DNA of 9,257 nt from Patescibacteria group bacterium (GCA_018818235.1 JAHISE010000007.1:1-9257); one strand, 5' to 3'. Positions 1 through 5,656 are shown, counted from the stretch's first letter. The notes: a model not told the origin generated them from the sequence alone. Made by a program: numbers and translations.

Positions 1-828
1 ACTACAGATTCATGCTCAAATGGATCATGTGTTAATACTCAAAAGAACTGTAATGATGGAAATTCATGTACTACAGATTCATGCTCAAATGGATCATGTG
101 TTAATACTCAAAAGAACTGTAATGATGGAAATTCATGTACTACAGATTCATGCTCAAATGGATCATGTGTTAATACTCAAAAGAACTGTAACGATGGAGA
201 TTCTTGTACAACAGATTCTTGTAGTGGCGGATCATGCGTAAATACTCAAAAGAATTGTGATGATGATAATGAATGTACAACAGACTCATGCAGTGGTGGT
301 TCTTGTGTCAATACATCAATGGATTGTGACGATGGTGATGCTTGTACAGCAGACTCATGTAGTGGAGGTTCTTGTGTTAATACATCAATGGATTGTGATG
401 ATGATGATTCATGTACAGCAGATTCGTGCAGTAATGGATCATGTGTTAATACTCAAAAGAACTGTAACGATGGAGATTCTTGCACAACAGATTCATGTTC
501 CAGTGGATCATGCGTAAATACATCTATGGATTGTGATGATGGTGATTCCTGTACTGCAGATTCGTGCAGCGGAGGTTCTTGTGTTAATACAGCTATGGAT
601 TGTGACGATGGTGATGCGTGTACAACTGACTCATGCAGTGGTGGTTCTTGTGTCAATACATCAATGGATTGTGATGACGGAGATTCTTGTACAGCAGATT
701 CATGCAGCGGAGGTTCTTGTGTTAATACATCAATAAATTGTGATGATGGAGCATCATGTACGGATGATTCATGTGTTAATGGAAGCTGTGTAAATGAATC
801 AATTCCGAATTGCTGCATAACTGATTCT
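1..828 (+). repeat. 69-bp in-frame tandem repeat array, 12 copies, continuing past the left edge
   Basis: Copies start at 1, 70, 139, 208, 277, 346, 415, 484, 553, 622, 691 and 760 with no change of period. Each encodes a 23-residue unit such as TTDSCSNGSCVNTQKNC plus six more residues, with Cys at unit positions 5, 10, 17 and 23. Copies 1 and 2 are identical at DNA level, and copy 3 differs only near its end. Copies 5-11 have diverged in synonymous and coding positions, and copy 12 is degenerate. Two subtypes mix: VNTQKNCNDG (1-4 and 7) and VNTSMDCDDG-like (5, 6, 8-11). The identical copies at the window edge point to recent duplication and make the true copy number uncertain in short-read assemblies. 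Confidence 0.97.
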
Positions 829-2691
829 GATTGTGGTTCTCCGGGAGCATGTGAAACGAATACGAACGATTTATCATGTAGCATGTCTGTTCCTTATTGT
901 GATGGAGGAACATGTAAATCAGAACTTGAGAGTTGTGTTTGTACATTTATTGTTGGCGATGACGATGATGATCCTCCACCACCACCTCCGCCTCCACCAC
1001 CACCCGACGACGATGATGACGACGATCCACCACCCGACGACGATGATGATGGATGTGAAAATTATTGTGATTTAGGATGTTTATGTGGATCCATTAATTG
1101 TGGTTGTGAATGCATAGAATGTCCGGATGATGATCCTCCTCCACCTGACGATGATGATGTTGAACCTGATGACGATGATGACGATATCCCGGATGATGAC
1201 GATTGTTATGGTGAAGACTGTTTACCGAGTTTTGTTGTTGTATGTGGAGACGGAATAAAAGGAATAAATGAAGAATGTGAAAGTGATGCAGACTGCCCAT
1301 CTCATTTATACTGCACAGATACCTGTTTTTGTTTTGACGATCTTCCTGTTACTTGTGGGGACAGTATTGTTGATTTGACGGAAGATTGCGAAGAAGATTC
1401 AGATTGCCAATCGAATGAATATTGTTCAGATGAATGTGAATGTTTGTCCGAAGCTGACGATGATGATATTCCAAGATGCAGAAACAGAGTATTAGATCCC
1501 GGAGAAGAGTGTGAACTGGGTATTCCTTGCAGTGGAAGAATGATATGTACAACTAATTGTCTTTGCCAAAGTATTGCAGGAACACAACATGCTTTGATCG
1601 AACGGGAGGAAGAGGTCAGTTTAGATCTTGGCTCTGTTGAACCGATCGAATTACAATTTGTGGAAGAAAAGGAGAAAGAAGAAAAAGAAATGTGTGTAAT
1701 GTCTATCATATTCAATGATGATCCTGATCCCATACATCCGGGTGAAAACCTTCAGTATATATTTACACTTAAAAACGAAGGAACAGATCCAATAACCAAT
1801 CAAAGAATAACATTCGGGATAGATCCTCGTACAACTTTTGTTAATGCCTCGCATAATGGATTATCAGTTGGGAAGGCTGTTAAATGGAGTAATGTTTCTT
1901 TGCAGGTAAAAGAAGCACCAAAAGTATATATGGTGAGTGTAAAACTTGATGATACTATTGAGGATAGCAGTCCGATAAAAGCCATCTTAAGAATCTGCAA
2001 CAGACAAGAGGTTGAAGAAACAGCGATATCAAATAAGGCTATTTGTGGAGACGGAAATATGGCTCGTAATGAAGAATGTGATGATGGGAATGTGATATCC
2101 GGAGACGGATGTAGCGATATTTGTGAACTGGAAGGAACCGCAGTTGCTGCCTCGGCACTTTGCGGAGACGGGAAGATAGATGCATCTTCGCCTTCGGCTC
2201 GAGAAGAATGTGACGATGGTAACAACAAGGACTTTGATGGTTGCAATGCCAATTGCTTCCTTGAGTTTGGTTTTTGTGGTGATGGGATAATACAGAGAGC
2301 CCTTGGGGAAACATGCGATGATGGAAACAGATATGCAGGTGACGGATGTTCTGTGAACTGTAAATCTGAGAGGTTTTCTTCGGGACTTGATATTGCTTTT
2401 GATGAAACAAACGTTTTGTCAGCTCAATTCTTCGGTTTGGCGAACTTAAATCCATATATGAATCTGGATTTTGCAAGTCAGGCAGGATTAAATCCATACA
2501 TGCAATCCCAATTCCCCGGGATGGCCAATCTACAATCACTTCCTTACGATCTTTCCACTGCTCAACTTGCAGCACTTCAGCAGTTGATGATAAGCAGGCC
2601 TGCCGAAGGGGACACCGGTCCTGCGGTGGTTGTTGTGATTGCGATGGGAGTGGCGGGGGGGTGGGCGTTTTCCAGACGGAGGAAACTTTGA
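1..2691 (+). CDS. Giant Cys-rich, Asp-rich surface protein with C-terminal membrane anchor (5' end outside window)
   Basis: The frame is open from base 1, so the first in-window ATG (319) is not a real start. 896 residues are visible and the N-terminus with any signal peptide is missing. Residues 1-276 are twelve 23-residue repeats with four Cys each, resembling the Dictyostelium-type CTDC repeat. Residues 320-350 and 376-401 are Asp/Pro tracts. Three Cys modules follow at about 415-528, the first two opening with CGDG or CGDS. Residues 564-668 look like a DUF11-type beta domain (PGENLQYIFTLKNEG). Three modules of the Myxococcus Cys-rich/DUF4215 type (CGDG...EECDDGN...DGC...C) begin near 682, 721 and 759. 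The C-terminus has GDTGP, a hydrophobic helix and RRRKL, a tripartite surface-anchoring signal. I infer an exported, heavily disulfide-bonded adhesin or cell-wall protein, perhaps binding divalent cations. No enzymatic domain is visible. The function is unknown. Confidence 0.9.
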   Translation, partial: TTDSCSNGSCVNTQKNCNDGNSCTTDSCSNGSCVNTQKNCNDGNSCTTDSCSNGSCVNTQKNCNDGDSCTTDSCSGGSCVNTQKNCDDDNECTTDSCSGGSCVNTSMDCDDGDACTADSCSGGSCVNTSMDCDDDDSCTADSCSNGSCVNTQKNCNDGDSCTTDSCSSGSCVNTSMDCDDGDSCTADSCSGGSCVNTAMDCDDGDACTTDSCSGGSCVNTSMDCDDGDSCTADSCSGGSCVNTSINCDDGASCTDDSCVNGSCVNESIPNCCITDSDCGSPGACETNTNDLSCSMSVPYCDGGTCKSELESCVCTFIVGDDDDDPPPPPPPPPPPDDDDDDDPPPDDDDDGCENYCDLGCLCGSINCGCECIECPDDDPPPPDDDDVEPDDDDDDIPDDDDCYGEDCLPSFVVVCGDGIKGINEECESDADCPSHLYCTDTCFCFDDLPVTCGDSIVDLTEDCEEDSDCQSNEYCSDECECLSEADDDDIPRCRNRVLDPGEECELGIPCSGRMICTTNCLCQSIAGTQHALIEREEEVSLDLGSVEPIELQFVEEKEKEEKEMCVMSIIFNDDPDPIHPGENLQYIFTLKNEGTDPITNQRITFGIDPRTTFVNASHNGLSVGKAVKWSNVSLQVKEAPKVYMVSVKLDDTIEDSSPIKAILRICNRQEVEETAISNKAICGDGNMARNEECDDGNVISGDGCSDICELEGTAVAASALCGDGKIDASSPSAREECDDGNNKDFDGCNANCFLEFGFCGDGIIQRALGETCDDGNRYAGDGCSVNCKSERFSSGLDIAFDETNVLSAQFFGLANLNPYMNLDFASQAGLNPYMQSQFPGMANLQSLPYDLSTAQLAALQQLMISRPAEGDTGPAVVVVIAMGVAGGWAFSRRRKL
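958..1203 (+). repeat. Asp/Pro low-complexity tracts flanking a small Cys cluster
   Basis: Within the large surface protein, 958-1050 encodes D5-P11-D7-P3-D5. Bases 1126-1203 encode a second Asp/Pro stretch, interrupted by V, E and I. Between them (1051-1122) is a compact Cys cluster (CENYCDLGCLCG, then CGCECIEC). The DNA is close to a GAY/CCN microsatellite. Poly-Pro should form a stiff rod and poly-Asp a strongly anionic, possibly cation-binding segment, so this probably acts as a spacer between the repeat array and the membrane-proximal modules (inference). Confidence 0.9.
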
Positions 2692-2692
2692 T

Positions 2693-2793
2693 TCGTTGCT
2701 CGTTGTTCGTTGTTCGTTCCTTATTACAAATAAGCTTCAAGACTTTATTAATTATAAGAACTAGCAACGAGTAAACGCGCAACGCGCAAACGT
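2693..2793. repeat. Heptamer-based imperfect hairpin between convergent genes; candidate bidirectional terminator
   Basis: The left arm is four 7-bp units (TCGTTGC, TCGTTGT, TCGTTGT, TCGTTCC at 2693-2720). The right arm (2763-2790) is AGCAACG, AGTAAAC, GCGCAAC and GCGCAAA, roughly complementary to it. The AT-rich centre also pairs imperfectly (CTTATTACAAATAAG against CTTTATTAATTATAAG). It begins one or two bases after the surface protein's stop codon and ends just short of the peptidase stop codon. A terminator role is inferred from position. Confidence 0.6.
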
Positions 2794-2804
2794 TTTATTG
2801 AGGA

Positions 2805-4076
2805 CTATCCTCCCCCTCCGTTAACCAAAATCTGAAGCTTCGCCTCATCCTCTTCTTTTCCAATAACAACCAACCTCATCTCTTCTGATTTAAGTAGTCG
2901 TGATGCCAACTCATTCACTTTTTCTTTGGAGACAGATTCAACCTCAGCAAAATAATCGTCAACGGTTCTCACTTTCGGGTACATTAGTTCCTGTTTGCCA
3001 TAAAAATGTGCACGCTCTTCGGAATCCTCCAAGCTAAGCGTTATCTTTCCCTTAAGAAAATCTTTTGCTCTCTTTAGCTCTTCATCTGTAATTCCATCGG
3101 CAGCACATTGCATGTATTCGTTTTTGATCGCCTCGATAGCCTCATACAATCTGGACTGATCTACTCCCGCACGCGTTGCAAATGATCCCGCGTCCAGATA
3201 AGTATCATCTTCCGTTGAAATGTAATAGCAAAGCCCACGAGCTTCGCGAACATTAAGGAACATTCGCGAGCTCATGTTGCCACCAAGGATTATCGAAAGA
3301 AGTTTCTGAGTGAAGTAATCATCATCAAGAGCGTTTATGCCCGGTACACCGATTACCAAATGAGCTTGTTCTGTATTTTTTGTTCTAAGAAATATGCGAT
3401 CATCTCCATATGAATCAAAAGGAGTAAACTCGCGTTCTTTTTTACCATCAATTTTTCCAAAATACTTTTCGGCAAGATCCATCACCTTATCTTCCGTAAT
3501 GTTTCCGGAAAACGAAACTACAAGATTGTCAGGAGTGTAAAGAAGATCTTTGTGTAACTGAAAATCCTTCTGTCCAACCGACATTATTACTTTTTCTTTT
3601 CCAATCGTATCCCAACCCAAAGGATGGTTCCCAAGCAATAAGCGTTCAAAGTCCCATCCTGCTCTGTACATGGGAGTATCCTGATACATTCGCTCCTCTT
3701 CCATAATCACTCCCCTCTCACGCTCAATGTCTTCCTGAGGAAAACTCGCATTCAAAAGCATATCTCCCAAAACATCACATCCCAGATCTATGTGCTCTGC
3801 TGCAACTTTTACATAATACCCTGCATATTCCTTTCCGGTGAATGCATTAAAGTCCCCGCCAACTCCATCTATGGCTACGCTGACTTCTCTGGTATTTTTA
3901 TACTTCTTCCCTCCCTTAAAGAACATATGTTCCAGAAAGTGGCTGATCCCCCGTTCAGATTCTTTTTCGTAACGGGATCCTGCACCTGCGAATACAAGGG
4001 CTGTTACGGAATCCGTGCCGGGGCAGGGGGCAGTTAGGACACGGAGACCGGAGGAAAGTTTGGAGGTTTTGTACAT
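2805..4076 (-). CDS. M16 family zinc metallopeptidase (processing-peptidase-like, single unit)
   Basis: A 423-residue protein of the pitrilysin/insulinase superfamily, about the normal length for short bacterial M16B enzymes. The inverted zinc motif HFLEH is at residues 46-50 (His46, catalytic Glu49, His50). The third ligand is probably Glu126 in GVIMEEERM, 76 residues later, matching the family spacing. The second half carries the ARGLCYYIS segment with the conserved Arg/Tyr pair. The active site therefore looks intact. Such enzymes degrade or process peptides. There is no clear signal peptide, so cytoplasmic action is likely. I start at ATG 4076 (MYKTSKLSSGLRV), where family homology begins. 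The longer reading frame back to ATG 4187 runs into a repeat element and past a promoter-like sequence. The gene stands alone, convergent with the surface protein gene and divergent from rpmH. Confidence 0.93.
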   Translation of the reverse strand: MYKTSKLSSGLRVLTAPCPGTDSVTALVFAGAGSRYEKESERGISHFLEHMFFKGGKKYKNTREVSVAIDGVGGDFNAFTGKEYAGYYVKVAAEHIDLGCDVLGDMLLNASFPQEDIERERGVIMEEERMYQDTPMYRAGWDFERLLLGNHPLGWDTIGKEKVIMSVGQKDFQLHKDLLYTPDNLVVSFSGNITEDKVMDLAEKYFGKIDGKKEREFTPFDSYGDDRIFLRTKNTEQAHLVIGVPGINALDDDYFTQKLLSIILGGNMSSRMFLNVREARGLCYYISTEDDTYLDAGSFATRAGVDQSRLYEAIEAIKNEYMQCAADGITDEELKRAKDFLKGKITLSLEDSEERAHFYGKQELMYPKVRTVDDYFAEVESVSKEKVNELASRLLKSEEMRLVVIGKEEDEAKLQILVNGGGG

Positions 4077-4083
4077 GAGTGAG

Positions 4084-4112
4084 AGTGTAGGGGAAAATCG
4101 TTTGTTCGTTAA
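4084..4112 (-). promoter_or_regulatory. Candidate promoter of the M16 peptidase gene (leaderless)
   Basis: On the minus strand, TTAACG (-35, 4 of 6 to consensus) and TACACT (-10, 4 of 6) are separated by 17 nt. The -10 box ends 7 nt before ATG 4076, so transcription would start at or next to the start codon. Confidence 0.4.
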
Positions 4113-4127
4113 CTCGTTTATTGCCCT

Positions 4128-4246
4128 TTGTCTGAACCTTGATTTTCTTGATTTAAGGATTAGCTTGATTTCAAGACCAAAAATCATCTCTTCTCAATAC
4201 TGCAATCATGAAAATCCTTTAATCCTACTAATCATGGTTCAGACAA
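4128..4246. repeat. 119-bp MITE-like element bounded by TTGTCTGAACC inverted repeats
   Basis: It begins TTGTCTGAACCTTGATT and ends with the complement, AATCATGGTTCAGACAA. Inside the 11-bp identical ends, each arm continues as a degenerate 9-bp period (TGATTnnnn: TGATTTTCT, TGATTTAAG and so on). There is no open reading frame of its own. It lies between the divergent M16 peptidase and rpmH genes, upstream of both candidate promoters. Confidence 0.75.
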
Positions 4247-4274
4247 CCAGCAACTAACAAACTCATGAACTTTA

Positions 4275-4301
4275 TTGACCAACAGGCCAAAACCCCATAA
4301 T
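4275..4301 (+). promoter_or_regulatory. Candidate rpmH promoter (near-leaderless)
   Basis: TTGACC (5 of 6 to -35) at 4275-4280 and CATAAT (5 of 6 to -10) at 4296-4301 have a short 15-nt spacer. The -10 ends 9 nt before ATG 4311. It overlaps the alternative TTG start at 4275 and so argues against that start. Confidence 0.45.
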
Positions 4302-4310
4302 CTTCCCCCA

Positions 4311-4451
4311 ATGTTAGGAAAACTCAAATGGCGCCGGCGTCTAAGGAAACACGGTTTCCTGAGTAGAATGAGCTCCAAAAAGGGGCGTCAGGTGCTAAAT
4401 CGTAGGAGAAAGAAGGGTAGGAAGAGTATTGTGGTTAGAAGAACGAGATAG
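4311..4451 (+). CDS. rpmH: 50S ribosomal protein L34
   Basis: A 46-residue, extremely basic protein: MLGKLKWRRRLRKHGFLSRM, then SSKKGRQVLNRRRKKGRKSI. The HGFLxRM and GRxVLNRRRxKGRK blocks are diagnostic of L34, a core protein of the large ribosomal subunit that binds 23S rRNA. The usual N-terminal KRTYQPS is not recognisable, and the C-terminus has a few extra basic residues (VVRRTR). An in-frame TTG at 4275 would add twelve residues, but ATG 4311 gives the family length and sits just after a -10-like box. There is no Shine-Dalgarno sequence (CTTCCCCCA precedes the ATG). rnpA, its usual downstream partner, is not present; a hairpin repeat follows instead. Confidence 0.93.
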   Translation: MLGKLKWRRRLRKHGFLSRMSSKKGRQVLNRRRKKGRKSIVVRRTR

Positions 4452-4472
4452 GATGATTAAATAGAAAGTGTT

Positions 4473-4566
4473 TGGGGCAATTGGCTTGTTAGCAATTGGC
4501 TTTTTGGCTATTTCGGCTGCCTAAACTAGCTAATTGCCAATATGCCAATATGCCAATATGCTAATA
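4473..4566. repeat. Hairpin repeat built of TTGGCnn(n) units, copy A
   Basis: The left arm has TTGGC, TTAGC, TTGGC and TTGGC spaced 7-8 bp apart. The right arm is the complement (GCCAATAT three times, then GCTAAT). The centre, TTTCGGCTGCCTAAACTAGC (4511-4530), matches the centre of copy B at 8745-8764 in 17 of 20 bases. It lies between rpmH and the next membrane protein gene and could form a long transcript hairpin, perhaps a terminator for rpmH (inference). Confidence 0.75.
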
Positions 4567-4570
4567 CCCG

Positions 4571-4879
4571 ATGCTCCAATCAATTCATCGCCTTTCGGGA
4601 TTGCTCTTCTTCCTCCTCGGCTCCATCCTCTTCGCCGCATATTTGATGATGCATAATGGAGTTTATGCGAATGAGTCTGCTTGGTGGCTGCAAAGAGCTG
4701 ACCTGCCCTTCGCTCTGGTTACGGTTTTGTTTGCAGGATCCAGTCTTTTTAAAAGCTTAAATCCACGTGAAAAACGTGCACCAATTCTCGCAGCTTTTAT
4801 TGTAATACCACTCATTGCATTCTTTGTATTTGTTTTGGTTTTGAATTTTTGGGAGGTGTTGGGGTTGCCTACTGTCTGA
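4571..4879 (+). CDS. Small three-helix integral membrane protein, family not recognised
   Basis: 102 residues with hydrophobic segments at about 9-27 (GLLFFLLGSILFAAYLMM), 45-60 and 72-95. A basic loop (NPREKRA, 64-70) lies between helices 2 and 3, suggesting that this loop is cytoplasmic. I recognise no family. It occupies the position where rnpA often follows rpmH, but it lacks the RnpA basic motif and is not RnpA. ATG 4571 is four bases after hairpin copy A, with no Shine-Dalgarno sequence. The stop TGA (4877-4879) lies inside the TGTCTGAACC end of the next repeat element, so insertion of that element may have set the C-terminus. It is bounded on both sides by repeats. It is probably a real gene given the coherent membrane topology, but it could be expressed poorly or not at all. 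Confidence 0.6.
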   Translation: MLQSIHRLSGLLFFLLGSILFAAYLMMHNGVYANESAWWLQRADLPFALVTVLFAGSSLFKSLNPREKRAPILAAFIVIPLIAFFVFVLVLNFWEVLGLPTV

Positions 4880-5058
4880 ACCTTGATTTTCTTGATTATC
4901 AGCCTCCGCCTCCAGCCGTCGCCTCTTGGCAATGGCCGACAGGCTTGGCTACGGCCGACAAGATGGATTAACAAGATTATTCAGTTTAATTATTTTACAT
5001 TAAGCTCCAATTTATAAATCAAGAAAATCCTTTAATCCTATAAATCATGGTTCAGACA
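4873..5058. repeat. 186-bp composite element bounded by TGTCTGAACC inverted repeats
   Basis: The left end (4873-4895, TGTCTGAACCTTGATTTTC then TTGATT) is nearly the same as the left end of the element at 4128. The right end (5018-5058) reads, on the complement, TTGTCTGAACCATGATT followed by GGATTAAAGGATTTTC as in the first element. The interior differs: a GC-rich insert at 4898-4965, then AT-rich sequence. It separates the convergent 4571 membrane protein gene and the cobalamin adenosyltransferase gene and overlaps the former's stop codon. Confidence 0.72.
4925..4962 (+). repeat. Two tandem 19-bp copies related to the pheT palindromic repeat
   Basis: CTTGGCAATGGCCGACAGG (4925-4943) is followed directly by CTTGGCTACGGCCGACAAG (4944-4962), identical at 16 of 19 positions. 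The second copy shares GGCTACGGCnGACAAG with the minus strand of the in-frame element in pheT (6862-6887). It is non-coding here and is nested inside the 4873-5058 element. Confidence 0.65.
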
Positions 5059-5069
5059 AGCTGCAATAT

Positions 5070-5627
5070 TTATATTTCGATCTCCCTTCCCCCCAACTCC
5101 CGATTCACCTGCCTCGCAGCCAAAAACAGATAATCACTAAGCCTGTTCAAGAAAACCTGAATATGATTATTTATTTCTTCTTTTTCAGAAAGTCTGACAC
5201 TGCATCGTTCCGCTCTCCTACAAACTGTTCGGGCTTGATGTAGTAGTGAACCAAGCCGCGAACCACTTGGCAGTATGAATCGTTTGAGCTCGGGAAGAGT
5301 TTGCTCAAGTTCGGTGATCCATTCTTCAATTTTTGAAATGTCTTCGTGGGAAACTCTTTTGATTTGAACGTTTGCATTCTGCGGAGTTGCAAGGTCGGAA
5401 CCGAGAAGGAATAGGAGACGTTGGGTTTCCAATATATTTGAACGTAACGGAGGTTCATGAACCTCCGCTGCGGAACCTTGATCGATTTCCGCCAAAACCA
5501 CCCCCAACACCGCATTCAATTCATCAACAGTCCCATATGCCTCAAGCCGAAGATCCCCTTTGGAAACACGTTCTCCTGTAAGGAGACGAGAGAAGCCACC
5601 ATCGCCGGTGCGGGTTGTTATTGGCAT
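5070..5627 (-). CDS. PduO-type ATP:cob(I)alamin adenosyltransferase
   Basis: 185 residues, normal for the Cob_adeno_trans family. It transfers the 5'-deoxyadenosyl group of ATP to cob(I)alamin to make coenzyme B12 in the cytoplasm. The N-terminal nucleotide motif is TRTGDGGFSRLLTGERVSK (residues 5-22; Arg6 replaces the usual Lys of TKTGD), followed by EAYGTVDELNAVLG (29-42). The C-terminal half has FILPSGS, LHQARTVCRRAER and LNRLSDYLFLAAR, the signature ATP and corrinoid binding helices. Start ATG 5627 (MPITTRTG) was preferred to TTG 5636 because a TATAAT ends 8 nt upstream of it. Residues 54-60 (AEVHEPP) are encoded by a perfect 20-bp palindrome in the loop after the first helix. The gene lies 29 nt downstream of the hypothetical gene, same strand. 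No other B12 gene is in the window. Confidence 0.93.
   Translation of the reverse strand: MPITTRTGDGGFSRLLTGERVSKGDLRLEAYGTVDELNAVLGVVLAEIDQGSAAEVHEPPLRSNILETQRLLFLLGSDLATPQNANVQIKRVSHEDISKIEEWITELEQTLPELKRFILPSGSRLGSLLHQARTVCRRAERCSVRLSEKEEINNHIQVFLNRLSDYLFLAARQVNRELGGREIEI
5448..5467. repeat. Perfect 20-bp palindrome inside the adenosyltransferase gene
   Basis: CGGAGGTTCATGAACCTCCG equals its own reverse complement at all 20 bases. Read in frame with the gene it gives AEVHEPP, placed in a loop where the family is variable. It looks like a palindromic element tolerated in a surface loop, comparable in concept to Rickettsia palindromic elements. Confidence 0.85.
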
Positions 5628-5635
5628 GGACTGCA

Positions 5636-5641
5636 ATTATA
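5636..5641 (-). promoter_or_regulatory. Candidate -10 box of the adenosyltransferase gene
   Basis: A perfect TATAAT on the minus strand ends 8 nt before ATG 5627. The -35 region is weak (TTAAAT at 17 nt). Transcription from it would be leaderless or nearly so and independent of the upstream hypothetical gene. Confidence 0.45.
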
Positions 5642-5656
5642 AACCCTCAAATGAAT

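Noticed and set aside
20..736. Plus-strand +2 frame peptides over the tandem array
   Set aside because: They repeat only because the DNA repeats, are hydrophobic and Met/His/Val-rich, and are interrupted, while frame 1 is open throughout.
1..828. CRISPR-like regular repeat
   Set aside because: The repeats are contiguous with no spacers, have an exact 69-bp coding period and keep one reading frame into the large protein.
453..884. Minus-strand reading frame of 143 residues across the repeat array
   Set aside because: It is an antisense shadow of the Cys repeats (repeating STQEPPLHES-type units) without its own start context; the plus frame continues without a stop for 896 codons.
2039..2782. 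Minus-strand reading frame of 247 residues
   Set aside because: It is opposite the Cys modules and anchor of the surface protein, with His-, Gln- and Ser-rich low-complexity translation and no recognisable domain.
2805..4187. Peptidase start at ATG 4187, and pheT start at TTG 8736
   Set aside because: Both extensions translate repeat elements and promoter-like DNA; family homology begins at the downstream ATGs (4076 and 8676).
4265..4300. Eleven-codon upstream peptide (MNFIDQQAKTP) before rpmH
   Set aside because: It overlaps the candidate -35 and -10 boxes, so it would not be transcribed from that promoter. It has no ribosome binding site.
4571..4879. rnpA (RNase P protein) after rpmH
   Set aside because: The protein is hydrophobic with three membrane segments and lacks the basic RnpA signature.
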